Of a stretch of DNA of 7,622 nt, positions 1 through 7,585 are shown piece by piece. Origin of the DNA: HGM05232 sp036661515 (lineage in GTDB: Bacteria > Bacteroidota > Bacteroidia > Bacteroidales > Muribaculaceae); the NCBI GenBank assembly GCA_036661515.1, contig JAVWYO010000098.1, positions 1 to 7,622 on the forward strand. The letters run 5' to 3'. The notes below the pieces were generated by a model, which saw only the letters and a list, made by a program, of their open reading frames with translations, did no database searches and was not told the origin of the DNA. Within the stretch, counting starts at the first letter, position 1. Each line of letters begins with the position of its first letter. A program made the position numbers and the translations under genes.

Positions 1-24
1 CCTATTTCACTAACAATTAGTTAT

Positions 25-2745
25 TTAGAGCTTACCCTCGACAGCTGCCTGTGCCGCAGCAAGGCGTGCTATTGGGACGCGGAATGGACTACATGAAACG
101 TAGTTCATGCCAAGATTAGCGCAGAATTTAACTGAAGATGGCTCTCCTCCATGTTCGCCACAAATACCAACTTTGAGATCGGGTTTTGTTAAGCGTCCTT
201 TCAATGTTCCCATTTCAACTAATTGTCCAACACCTTCTTGATCAAGAATTTCAAATGGATCGGTTTTGATAATCCCTAATTCTTTATATGCTTTTAAGAA
301 CTTAGGAGCATCATCACGAGAATATCCAAATGTCATTTGTGTTAAGTCGTTTGTACCGAAAGAGAAGAAATCGGCAATGGTTGCAATTTTGTCAGCAATA
401 AGGGCTGCACGAGGGACCTCAATCATTGTACCTATTTTGTATGCAATAGTTTCGCCTCTTTCTTCAAATACTTTTGCAGCTATTGTCCTAATAATGCCAG
501 CTTGACGTTCAAGTTCCTTTACTGTACCAACCAATGGAATCATGATTTCGGGGTGAACATCAATACCTTTAGCCTTGACGTTTAATGCTGCTTCGATTAT
601 TGCGCGAGCTTGCATTTCTGTTATTTCGGGATAAGTATTACCAAGACGGCATCCACGATGTCCGAGCATAGGATTAAATTCTTCAAGGCTATCGCATATA
701 CTCTTAACTCGTTCTATAGAAATGCCCATTTCGTTAGCAAGTTCTTTTTGAGTTGCAAGTTGATGAGGAACAAATTCATGCAATGGTGGGTCAAGTAATC
801 GGATAGTAACGCCAAATCCATCCATCGCTTCAAAAATTCCTTCAAAGTCGCTACGTTGCATAGGTAGTAATTTCTTTAATGCCTCACGACGTCCCGATTC
901 ATTGCTTGAAAGAATCATTTCACGCATAGATTTGATGCGGTCACCTTCAAAGAACATGTGCTCAGTACGGCAAAGGCCAATACCTTTAGCTCCAAATTTG
1001 CGAGCTACAAGAGCATCTTTTGGAGAATCAGCATTTGTGCGTACATCGACTTTCGTATATTTATCAGAAAGAGTCATTATGGCTGCAAAATCGCCTGAAA
1101 GTTCAGCAGCAACAGTCGAAACTAATCCATCATATACTTCGCCAGTACTACCGTTTAAAGAAATCCAGTCACCTTCATTAAATAATTTGCCGTCCATTTC
1201 AACGGTCTTAGCTTTGTAATCTACTTTTATTTCTCCAGCACCTGATACGCAGCATTTACCAATTCCTCGTGCAACAACTGCTGCATGAGATGTCATACCA
1301 CCACGAGCTGTTAAAATTCCTTGAGCTACATTCATTCCTCGAAGATCTTCGGGAGATGTCTCAATACGTACCATGATTACTTTCTTCTTATTTTCAGCCC
1401 ATTCTTCGGCATCATCTGCAAAGAATACGATTTGTCCCGTAGCAGCTCCTGGAGAAGCTGGAAGACCCTTAGCAACGACCTTTGCATTTTTCAATGCGCT
1501 TTTATCAAATACTGGGTGAAGAAGTTCATCAAGTTTTTGAGGTTCCATGCGTCTTAGTACTGTCTTTTCATCAATTTCACCAGCACGAAGCATGTCCATA
1601 GCAATTTTTACCATAGCAGCTCCTGTGCGCTTTCCGTTACGGGTTTGTAGTAACCAAAGTTTATTGTCTTGAATTGTAAATTCAAGATCTTGCATATCTT
1701 TGAAATAATCTTCAAGCTTTTGCTGAGTCTTAATAAGCTCGGCTGCACAAATAGGCATTGATTCTTCAAGAGAAGGGTAGTTAGTAGCGCGATCCTCTTC
1801 AGATATTCCTTGAAGAGTAGCCCAACGACGAGAACCTTCAATAGTGATTTGTTGAGGTGTGCGCACACCAGCAACTACATCTTCACCTTGTGCATTAATA
1901 AGGTATTCACCATTAAATATATCTTCGCCAGTGGCTGCATCACGAGTAAAAGCTACACCAGTAGCCGATGTTCCACCCATGTTACCATATACCATTGCTT
2001 GAACACTAACGGCTGTTCCCCATTCTTCTGGGATTTGATTCATGCGTCGATATAGAATTGCTCGTTCGTTCATCCAGCTATCAAAAACTGCGGTGATTGC
2101 TCCCCAAAGTTGCTCCCATGCACTTTCTGGAAAATTTCTTCCAGTAGTTTTAAGTACAGCGGCTTTGAATAGTTTTACGAGTCCCTTAAGATCTTCAACA
2201 GAAAATTCGGTATCAAGTTTGATGCCTCTATCTTCTTTCATCTTTTCCATTACTTCCTCAAATGGGTCAATGTCATTCTTGTTTTTTGGCTTCATACCAA
2301 GAACTACATCACCATACATCTGAACGAAACGACGATAGCTATCCCATGCAAAACGAGCATTACCCGATTTAGCTGTTAAAGCTTCAACGACTTTGTCGTT
2401 CATACCGAGATTAAGGACAGTGTCCATCATACCAGGCATAGAAACGCGTGCACCAGAACGAACTGATACTAACAAAGGATTCTTTGCATCATCAAATTTA
2501 TTCCCAGTTAAGTCTTCTACATGCTTGATTGATGCTCTTACTTCATCTTCAATCAATTTTATTACGGCATCTTTACCATCTTTATTATAAGCAGTACAAA
2601 CTTCGGTAGTGATTGTAAATCCTGGAGGAACTGGCACTCCAATAAGGTTCATCTCAGCAAGATTAGCCCCCTTACCGCCAAGGAGATTTTTCATATCGGC
2701 ACGGCCTTCTGCTTTGCCATTACCGAACGTGTAAATTCTTTTCAT
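25..2745 (-). CDS. ppdK: Pyruvate, phosphate dikinase (PPDK)
   Basis: Cytosolic enzyme interconverting ATP + pyruvate + Pi and AMP + PEP + PPi; in anaerobes it can run toward pyruvate as a PPi-linked replacement for pyruvate kinase, or toward PEP for gluconeogenesis. The 906-residue protein is full length for the family (about 870-950). The N-terminal ATP-grasp region shows LGGKGANLAEM (22-32) and SVRSGARVSMPGMMDT (94-109). The central phosphohistidine domain has GGMTSHAAV with catalytic His487, and Thr485 at the position that the PPDK regulatory protein phosphorylates in plants. The C-terminal PEP/pyruvate barrel has Arg593 (GLCRTEH), Arg649 (RLLDPPLHEF), Glu776, the FGTNDLTQ loop (796-803) and catalytic Cys862 (GICGEHGGEPSS). 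The start MKRIYTFGNG fits the usual N terminus just before the LGGKG motif. It is divergent from rlmD with its own candidate promoter. The stop lies 24 bp from the window edge, so its terminator is not visible. I see no frameshift or missing key residue. Confidence 0.97.
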   Translation of the reverse strand: MKRIYTFGNGKAEGRADMKNLLGGKGANLAEMNLIGVPVPPGFTITTEVCTAYNKDGKDAVIKLIEDEVRASIKHVEDLTGNKFDDAKNPLLVSVRSGARVSMPGMMDTVLNLGMNDKVVEALTAKSGNARFAWDSYRRFVQMYGDVVLGMKPKNKNDIDPFEEVMEKMKEDRGIKLDTEFSVEDLKGLVKLFKAAVLKTTGRNFPESAWEQLWGAITAVFDSWMNERAILYRRMNQIPEEWGTAVSVQAMVYGNMGGTSATGVAFTRDAATGEDIFNGEYLINAQGEDVVAGVRTPQQITIEGSRRWATLQGISEEDRATNYPSLEESMPICAAELIKTQQKLEDYFKDMQDLEFTIQDNKLWLLQTRNGKRTGAAMVKIAMDMLRAGEIDEKTVLRRMEPQKLDELLHPVFDKSALKNAKVVAKGLPASPGAATGQIVFFADDAEEWAENKKKVIMVRIETSPEDLRGMNVAQGILTARGGMTSHAAVVARGIGKCCVSGAGEIKVDYKAKTVEMDGKLFNEGDWISLNGSTGEVYDGLVSTVAAELSGDFAAIMTLSDKYTKVDVRTNADSPKDALVARKFGAKGIGLCRTEHMFFEGDRIKSMREMILSSNESGRREALKKLLPMQRSDFEGIFEAMDGFGVTIRLLDPPLHEFVPHQLATQKELANEMGISIERVKSICDSLEEFNPMLGHRGCRLGNTYPEITEMQARAIIEAALNVKAKGIDVHPEIMIPLVGTVKELERQAGIIRTIAAKVFEERGETIAYKIGTMIEVPRAALIADKIATIADFFSFGTNDLTQMTFGYSRDDAPKFLKAYKELGIIKTDPFEILDQEGVGQLVEMGTLKGRLTKPDLKVGICGEHGGEPSSVKFCANLGMNYVSCSPFRVPIARLAAAQAAVEGKL

Positions 2746-2806
2746 TAAATTAATAATTTTAAAATTCGTTATATATTCTTTTTTTTCAATGTTTAATCAC
2801 AGAATG

Positions 2807-2814
2807 CAAATATA
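2807..2814 (-). promoter_or_regulatory. Candidate Bacteroidota -7 box for ppdK
   Basis: Read on the minus strand this is TATATTTG, an exact match to the Bacteroidota -7 consensus TAnnTTTG. It would put the transcript start near 2803 and give a leader of roughly 58 nt before the ATG at 2745. The -33 position (about 2834-2838) reads TTTT on the minus strand, only a partial match to the TTG element. The leader is very AT-rich, with an A8 run (minus strand, 2779-2786) and a 12-bp palindrome AATTTTAAAATT (2755-2766). It has no clear Shine-Dalgarno sequence, as is usual in this phylum. Assigned by pattern only. Confidence 0.5.
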
Positions 2815-2908
2815 TATTAATTGGGCTAATTATAAAATTATTTCAATAGAAAAATGCAATCAAATTCATTTCCTATCTCGATAATGTGATTCAAACGAAA
2901 GAAATATG

Positions 2909-2916
2909 TACTTTTG
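2909..2916 (+). promoter_or_regulatory. Candidate Bacteroidota -7 box for rlmD
   Basis: TACTTTTG matches TAnnTTTG exactly. Twenty bases upstream, at 2886-2888, is GTG, a two-of-three match to the -33 TTG. The predicted transcript start is near 2920, leaving a leader of about 29 nt before the GTG start at 2949. The box lies about 95 bp from the ppdK -7 box, so the two divergent promoters do not overlap here. Confidence 0.5.
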
Positions 2917-2935
2917 CGTAGTATTAATTGACAAA

Positions 2936-2980
2936 ATGAAATATAAAAGTGAGAAAACGAAAAATATTACCTCTATATGA
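2936..2980 (+). other. Out-of-frame 14-codon mini-ORF overlapping the rlmD start
   Basis: An ATG at 2936 opens a short frame encoding MKYKSEKTKNITSI and ending in TGA at 2978-2980. It starts 13 nt upstream of the rlmD GTG and runs 32 nt into rlmD in another frame (+1 relative to it). It falls just downstream of the predicted transcript start, so ribosomes could meet this ATG first. It has no recognisable product. It may be fortuitous, or it may tune initiation at the weaker GTG. Confidence 0.3.
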
Positions 2981-4355
2981 AGGGGTTGAAATAATAGATG
3001 TCGCAGCTGAGGGTAAAAGCATTGCAAAGGTTGATGAAATGGTCATATTCATTCCTTATGGTGCGCCTGGAGATGTTATTAATTTAAAATTAGATAAGAA
3101 AAAGAAGAGCTATGGAGAGGGACATATTGAAAGAATGTTAACGCCATCTCCTATGCGTGTCACTCCTTTTTGTGAACATTTTGGAATATGCGGAGGATGT
3201 AAATGGCAACATTTACCATATGAATTTCAATTAAAATGTAAGCAACAACAAGTGGTTGATGCTCTTGAACGCATTGCAAAAGTAAAACTTCCTACAATTA
3301 CTCCAATCTTAGGCTCTGAAAATACTACACATTATAGAAATAAACTTGAGTTCACTTTTTCAAATAAGTCGTGGCTCACTTTTGAGCAGATGAGAAATGA
3401 AGAAGAATTTACTGATCGTGACGCGCTTGGATTTCATATACCTGGTGCGTTTGATAAAGTTCTCGATATAAAAAAATGCTGGCTTCAAGACGATGTGTCT
3501 AATGAGATACGTATTTTTATACGCGATTATGCAAAGTCGAAAAATTATTCTTTTTTTGATTTAAGAGCGCAGGTAGGGCTCATGCGCACTATGATGGTGC
3601 GTATTTCAAGTACTGGTGAAATTATGCTTATTGTTATGTTTGCCGAGAACGATTTGGTAAAAATTACTGATGTAATGAGTGCAATTAAAGATAAGTTTCC
3701 TCAAATTACCTCATTATTATATGTAATAAACCAAAAGGCAAATGATACTATTGGTGATCAAAAAATAATTACATTTAATGGTAAGGATTATATTGAAGAA
3801 AAAATGGAGGACTTGAAATTTAGAGTAGGTCCCAAATCTTTTTATCAAACAAATTCACATCAAGCCTATGAATTATATAAAGTAGCACGCCGAATTGCTC
3901 ATTTATCGGGTAATGAACTTGTCTATGACTTATATACAGGTACAGGTACTATTGCTAACTTTGTTGCTAACAATGCTAAAGGTGTTGTTGGAATTGAATA
4001 TGTTCCTGAGGCCATTGAAGATGCTAAATTAAATTCTGAGATAAACGGTATAAGTAATACTAAATTCTTTGCAGGAGATATGAAAGATGTGCTTACTGCC
4101 GAATTTGTTGCTGAACATGGCTACCCCGATGTGATGATAGTTGATCCGCCACGCGCAGGAATGCACGAAGATGTTGTAAATGTTATCCTTGAGGCAAAGC
4201 CAAAGACAATAGTTTATGTGAGTTGTAATCCAGCTACGCAGGCACGTGATTTGGCTTTAATGGATAGATTATATGAGGTGGTAGAAGTACAACCAGTAGA
4301 TATGTTTCCTCATACGCATCATGTAGAGAATGTCGTAGGACTTAAACTACGGTAA
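2949..4355 (+). CDS. rlmD: 23S rRNA (uracil-C5)-methyltransferase, RlmD/RumA family
   Basis: SAM-dependent methylation of uracil C5 in 23S rRNA; U1939 (E. coli numbering) is the family's usual target, though paralogues with other targets exist. The 468 residues carry, in order: a TRAM-type RNA-binding domain (about 10-65); a 4Fe-4S cluster motif with Cys75, Cys81 and Cys84 (CX5CX2C) plus a distant Cys177; the substrate segment SFYQTN (Gln300); the SAM motif DLYTGTGTI (327-335); VDPPRAGMH (Asp399); nucleophile Cys426 in YVSCNPAT; and probable general base Glu460 in HHVENVVGL. The start is GTG at 2949. An in-frame TGA at 2937-2939 rules out any further upstream extension beyond three non-standard codons, and the protein from GTG begins like Bacteroidales homologues (basic RKRK, then LPL). 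The upstream ATG at 2936 is in a different frame. The gene is convergent with the CYTH gene, with 6 bp between the stop codons. All catalytic residues are present. Confidence 0.93.
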   Translation: MRKRKILPLYEGVEIIDVAAEGKSIAKVDEMVIFIPYGAPGDVINLKLDKKKKSYGEGHIERMLTPSPMRVTPFCEHFGICGGCKWQHLPYEFQLKCKQQQVVDALERIAKVKLPTITPILGSENTTHYRNKLEFTFSNKSWLTFEQMRNEEEFTDRDALGFHIPGAFDKVLDIKKCWLQDDVSNEIRIFIRDYAKSKNYSFFDLRAQVGLMRTMMVRISSTGEIMLIVMFAENDLVKITDVMSAIKDKFPQITSLLYVINQKANDTIGDQKIITFNGKDYIEEKMEDLKFRVGPKSFYQTNSHQAYELYKVARRIAHLSGNELVYDLYTGTGTIANFVANNAKGVVGIEYVPEAIEDAKLNSEINGISNTKFFAGDMKDVLTAEFVAEHGYPDVMIVDPPRAGMHEDVVNVILEAKPKTIVYVSCNPATQARDLALMDRLYEVVEVQPVDMFPHTHHVENVVGLKLR

Positions 4356-4361
4356 AATGTG

Positions 4362-4814
4362 TTACTGATTCCCTATATTTGAATTATAATATAGGGGATT
4401 ATTTGTAACATTTTCGCCCAAAAATGGTGGTAATGAATATTGATATTCACTATAAGGAATTTCTATTTCAGCAATGATAAGACCTTCAAGTTCACTATGG
4501 AATACATCTATTTCCCAGCGATTTCCATCAAACATAACGATATTACGTGTCTTATCAATTAATGGCTTTACACACAATTCATTTAGCATAGTTTTAGCAT
4601 CGTTAGCGGGGATTTTATATTCAAATTCACTTCGAGTGTCATTAGTTGTTAAGCCCTTGATGGTGATATATCCTTCATCGTCACATAAACGCACTCTTAC
4701 TGTTCTATTTTTGTCACGAGAAATGTACCCTTGAATAATATGTAGCTCTTTGGTTATAAGAGATATATATGAGTCATTAATTACTTTATATTTATGTTCT
4801 ATTTCTATTGCCAT
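4362..4814 (-). CDS. CYTH-domain (triphosphate tunnel) protein
   Basis: Small cytosolic protein of the CYTH/TTM superfamily, whose members bind or cleave triphosphates in an eight-stranded tunnel; small bacterial members are often inorganic triphosphatases, but the substrate here cannot be read from sequence. The 150 residues begin with the ExExK signature (Glu4, Glu6, Lys8 in MAIEIEHKYKV). Then come paired arginines of TVRVRL (Arg40, Arg42), Lys53 in TIKG, the acidic/basic strand RSEFEYKI (61-68), Arg90 (DKTRNIV), Asp103 (EIDVF) and the acidic strand AEIEI (Glu116, Glu118). The charged tunnel residues therefore look complete. The start places the signature strand at the N terminus, as is normal. 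The protein ends directly after NPLYYNSNIGNQ; as I recall, Bacteroidota relatives usually run several residues further past the conserved YYN motif, so the tail may be short. Class IV adenylate cyclase and thiamine triphosphatase activities also occur in this superfamily. Confidence 0.88.
   Translation of the reverse strand: MAIEIEHKYKVINDSYISLITKELHIIQGYISRDKNRTVRVRLCDDEGYITIKGLTTNDTRSEFEYKIPANDAKTMLNELCVKPLIDKTRNIVMFDGNRWEIDVFHSELEGLIIAEIEIPYSEYQYSLPPFLGENVTNNPLYYNSNIGNQ
4371..4396. terminator. Hairpin in the CYTH 3' end, possible rlmD terminator
   Basis: Inverted repeat with 9-bp perfect arms (CCCTATATT at 4371-4379, AATATAGGG at 4388-4396) around an 8-nt loop. Four more pairs (two G-U wobbles) can extend it outward to 4367-4400. 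It starts 15 bp after the rlmD stop and lies wholly within the CYTH coding end (codons for NPLYYNSNIG). Its position suits termination of rlmD transcripts between convergent genes. No uninterrupted T-run follows on either strand, so it is a weak intrinsic terminator at best. Confidence 0.4.
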
Positions 4815-4877
4815 TAGAATTAAGAGTAAAAAAATTAAATTAGAGTATTCTTAATGAATAATTATGAGTTACTGAAC

Positions 4878-4908
4878 ATGAATGATAGCATTATTTTCAG
4901 TACATTTG
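4878..4908 (+). promoter_or_regulatory. Candidate promoter for the DUF5686 gene
   Basis: TACATTTG at 4901-4908 matches the Bacteroidota -7 consensus TAnnTTTG exactly. ATG at 4878-4880, spaced 20 nt, is a two-of-three match to the -33 TTG. The predicted transcript start near 4912 leaves a leader of about 50 nt before the ATG at 4962. It also excludes translation from the earlier in-frame ATGs at 4854 and 4878, which lie upstream of the transcript. The -7 box abuts the opposing -7 box with no gap. Confidence 0.6.
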
Positions 4909-4938
4909 CAAAATTAATTCTATATGTTGATAATACAA
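4909..4938 (-). promoter_or_regulatory. Candidate promoter for the CYTH gene
   Basis: On the minus strand the -33 TTG (4936-4938), a 19-nt spacer and the -7 TAATTTTG (4909-4916) all match the Bacteroidota consensus (TTG, 19-21 nt, TAnnTTTG). A second TTG lies at 4939-4941. The predicted transcript start near 4905 gives a CYTH leader of about 90 nt. This is the best-matching promoter in the window. Its -7 box is mirrored directly by that of the DUF5686 gene. Confidence 0.6.
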
Positions 4939-4961
4939 CAACAATAGCTAATAAATTATTA

Positions 4962-7517
4962 ATGTTGAAGAAGACTTTTATTTTTGTTATAACACTTATT
5001 GTAATTTTACTGACAAGCGTTGACGCTCAAAGTCAAGTGAAAAGGACAAACATTAAAGGAGTCGTTAGAGACTCTTTGACACACGAGACTCTCCCTTTTG
5101 TTGCTGTGTTCTTAAAAGGGTCTGATAAAGGAGCATTAACCGATGCTGATGGTAATTTTTATATTTCGACTACTGTAAACTTTATTAATCTAAGTATATC
5201 AACTATAGGTTATAGGGATAAAGAGGTGTTTATACACAAGGGTAAAGACAATAATATAACCGTAGAATTGGTTCCCACAGGCGTTTCGCTAAAGGAGGTC
5301 GTCATTAAGCCCAAGAAGGAGAAATATTCAAAGAAAAATAACCCAGCGGTGGCATTTGTTGAGAAACTCATGGCTCGTAAACATAGAGATGATCCCAAAA
5401 ATCATGAATTCTATAATTATGATAAGTATGAGAAAATGACATTTGCGTTGAATGATTTTTCAGAAAAGCAAAAGAAAAATTGGTTGATGAAAAAATTCAA
5501 GTTCATTTTTGAATATCTCGATACGTCAGAAGTGTCAGGAAAGCCAATATTGCCAGTATCTGTTAAAGAAAAGATTTCACAATACCATTATCGTAAAAGA
5601 CCTTCGAGTGAAAAGGAATCAATAAATGGTATAAAACGAGCAGGTATAGATGAAATATTTGATGAAGAAAGTGTGCAACGTTTTGTAGAAGATATATTTC
5701 GTGAAGTAGATATATTTGGAAATGATGTATCGATATTGCGTAATCGCTTCGTCAGTCCTCTTTCAAATATAGGTACTAATTTTTATAAATATTATCTAAA
5801 CGATACAATAAATATAGATGGAGTAAAATGTATTGAACTTAGTTTCTCGCCCCACACGCCACAATCGTTTGGATTTCTTGGCCGTATTTATGTGCCACTT
5901 GGTGATACTACTATGTTCATAAAAAAAGTAAAGCTGAATGTACCGAAGTCGATAAACTTGAATTACGTACAAAATATTTTTATTGAGCAAGATTTTATTC
6001 GTGCTGATGATGGTACGAGGATAAAGACTAAAGATGACATGACAGTGGAATTCCAAATATTGCCATCAACTCAAGGACTATACGCAAGGCGATATACCTC
6101 TTATCGAGGACATAACTTTGCGCCCGCAACCGATATGACAATTTTTAGTAAAGAGGGTGCTCAGATAGTTCAAGACGATGCTGAGTTACAGCCCGATGAG
6201 TTTTGGAAAGAGAATAGGCAAGTCCCAATAAAAAAGAGTGAAAATTCATTGACAAAATTACTTGCACGCTTGCGCGAAGTACCAGTATTTTATTGGACTG
6301 AAAAGATTGTGACAATATTAGTTTCGGGATACATTACCACTGACGGCGAGAATAGTAAAATTGATATAGGGCCAATGAATACCTCTATCAGTGGTAATTC
6401 AGTGGAGGGTGCTCGATTTAGAGTTGGTGCTATTACTACGGCGAACCTAAATCCACATATATTTGCACGAGGATATGTGGCCTATGGAACTAAAGATAAG
6501 AAGTTGAAGTATAGTGGCGAATTAGAATATTCATTTAATAAAAAGGAATATCATTCACGCGAGTTCCCAATTCACTCTATCAAATTATCGCATAAATATG
6601 ATGTTGACCAACTCGGACAGCACTATATATTTACTAATATGGATAATATCTTTCTATCGTTAAAACGAAAAGACGATGTAAAAATGACATATCAAAGATT
6701 GACGAAGTTGGAATATTTAATGGAGCGGAAAGGGGGCTTTTCGATATCAGTGGGGCTTAATCATGATCTTCAAGAGGCTACACGCTGGTTGCCATTTGAA
6801 GATGGATATGGGAATGTATATAAAAATTATCAAGAATCTTCTATTAATGTGCAATTGCGTTATGCACCAGGAGAGAAATTCTATCAATCAAAGACTAATC
6901 GTTATCCGATAAATCTTGATGCTCCAGTCTTTGTACTCAGCCACACATATGCTCCTAAAGGGGTGTTTGGTAGCAAATTTACAATAAATAAGACAGAGAT
7001 AAGTATTCAAAAACGTTTTTGGTTGTCCGCTTTTGGATATACCGATATAAGAATAGGAGGAGGTAAAATATGGAGTGAAGTACCTTATCCAAACTTGTTA
7101 TTACCTAATGCAAACTTATCATATACGATACAACCAGAGTCTTATGCAATGATGAATGCAATGGAATTTGCAAACGATCAATATCTATCTTGGGACTTAA
7201 CATATTGGGCAAATGGTGCGTTATTTAATCGAATTCCACTTATAAAATACATGAAGTTGCGAGAGGTTGTTTCCTTTAGAGGGCTTTATGGCTCATTGCA
7301 GGATAAAAATAATCCAGAATTTAATAATAATCTTTTTCGCTTCCCGATGGATGCTCGTTGCGAGCCAATGGGTAAAATGCCGTATATGGAATTTGGTGTT
7401 GGTATTGATAATATTTTTACAATTCTTCGACTTGATTATGTGTGGCGGTTAACTTATAGGGATAAGCCGGGAGTTGACCTAAGTGGATTACGGATTCAGT
7501 TGCACTTTACATTTTAG
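4962..7517 (+). CDS. Exported DUF5686 / carboxypeptidase-regulatory-like outer-membrane protein
   Basis: Predicted outer-membrane protein of a Bacteroidota family with no established function. I start it at ATG 4962 (851 aa). The open frame runs back to 4854, but only this start puts a signal peptide at the N terminus (KK, hydrophobic 6-20, likely cleavage VDA|Q after residue 22), and the candidate promoter lies inside the longer reading. A carboxypeptidase-regulatory-like beta-sandwich follows (about 29-105; IKGVVRD, ALTDADGNFYI, STIGYRDKEV), then a basic linker (KPKKEKYSKKNN, 117-127). The DUF5686 region fills the rest. From about 480 onward, amphipathic strand-like segments alternate with turns (EGARFRVGA, FARGYVAYGTKD, FGVGIDNIFTILRLDYVWRLTYRD), and the protein ends IQLHFTF with terminal Phe851, as beta-barrel proteins do. 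No TonB box or TonB-dependent receptor plug is evident, so it is not SusC-like. The gene is monocistronic, bounded by a divergent promoter and a strong hairpin terminator. Family assignment is firm; the barrel is inferred. Confidence 0.88.
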   Translation: MLKKTFIFVITLIVILLTSVDAQSQVKRTNIKGVVRDSLTHETLPFVAVFLKGSDKGALTDADGNFYISTTVNFINLSISTIGYRDKEVFIHKGKDNNITVELVPTGVSLKEVVIKPKKEKYSKKNNPAVAFVEKLMARKHRDDPKNHEFYNYDKYEKMTFALNDFSEKQKKNWLMKKFKFIFEYLDTSEVSGKPILPVSVKEKISQYHYRKRPSSEKESINGIKRAGIDEIFDEESVQRFVEDIFREVDIFGNDVSILRNRFVSPLSNIGTNFYKYYLNDTINIDGVKCIELSFSPHTPQSFGFLGRIYVPLGDTTMFIKKVKLNVPKSINLNYVQNIFIEQDFIRADDGTRIKTKDDMTVEFQILPSTQGLYARRYTSYRGHNFAPATDMTIFSKEGAQIVQDDAELQPDEFWKENRQVPIKKSENSLTKLLARLREVPVFYWTEKIVTILVSGYITTDGENSKIDIGPMNTSISGNSVEGARFRVGAITTANLNPHIFARGYVAYGTKDKKLKYSGELEYSFNKKEYHSREFPIHSIKLSHKYDVDQLGQHYIFTNMDNIFLSLKRKDDVKMTYQRLTKLEYLMERKGGFSISVGLNHDLQEATRWLPFEDGYGNVYKNYQESSINVQLRYAPGEKFYQSKTNRYPINLDAPVFVLSHTYAPKGVFGSKFTINKTEISIQKRFWLSAFGYTDIRIGGGKIWSEVPYPNLLLPNANLSYTIQPESYAMMNAMEFANDQYLSWDLTYWANGALFNRIPLIKYMKLREVVSFRGLYGSLQDKNNPEFNNNLFRFPMDARCEPMGKMPYMEFGVGIDNIFTILRLDYVWRLTYRDKPGVDLSGLRIQLHFTF

Positions 7518-7534
7518 GATATTTCGAATCAAAA

Positions 7535-7585
7535 TAAAACAATAATAGCTATCAAAAACTCACTTTGATAGCTATTATTGTTTTA
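7535..7585. terminator. Bidirectional 22-bp stem-loop terminator
   Basis: Perfect inverted repeat: arms 7535-7556 and 7564-7585 (22 bp), loop 7557-7563 (AACTCAC). The outer arm is A-rich on the left and T-rich on the right, so either strand's transcript ends its stem in U-rich sequence. It begins 18 bp after the stop of the DUF5686 gene. Its far end coincides with the stop codon of the incoming minus-strand gene, so it probably terminates both convergent transcripts. Confidence 0.85.

Noticed and set aside
9..21. Short inverted repeat ACTAA-CAA-TTAGT downstream of ppdK as its terminator
   Set aside because: The arms are 5 bp with a 3-nt loop and no T-run, too weak to call; a real terminator may lie beyond the window edge.
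266..2590. Several plus-strand open frames of 60-105 codons opposite ppdK
   Set aside because: They lie antisense to a well-conserved gene, show no recognisable domain, and have low-complexity Ser/Thr/Ile-rich composition typical of reverse-frame shadows.
2755..2766. 12-bp palindrome AATTTTAAAATT in the ppdK leader, as an operator or leader hairpin
   Set aside because: It contains only A and T in a very AT-rich leader and has no loop; such palindromes are expected by chance there.
2779..2786. Run of eight T (A8 in the ppdK leader) as a phase-variable tract
   Set aside because: It is outside coding sequence and short, in a leader of general A/T richness; more likely part of an unstructured A-rich ribosome-entry region.
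4362..4814. Functional link between PPDK (makes or uses PPi) and the CYTH protein (possible triphosphatase)
   Set aside because: They are in separate transcription units with rlmD between them, and the CYTH substrate is unknown; proximity alone is not evidence.
4854..4961. Upstream in-frame start giving a 36-residue N-terminal extension to the DUF5686 protein
   Set aside because: The extension buries the signal peptide, and its codons contain the candidate promoter (-7 box at 4901-4908). The start at 4962 yields a standard Sec signal peptide at the N terminus.
5796..6056. Minus-strand 86-codon frame inside the DUF5686 gene
   Set aside because: It is antisense to a continuous coding region and has no domain or promoter-like context; a shadow of AT-rich codons.
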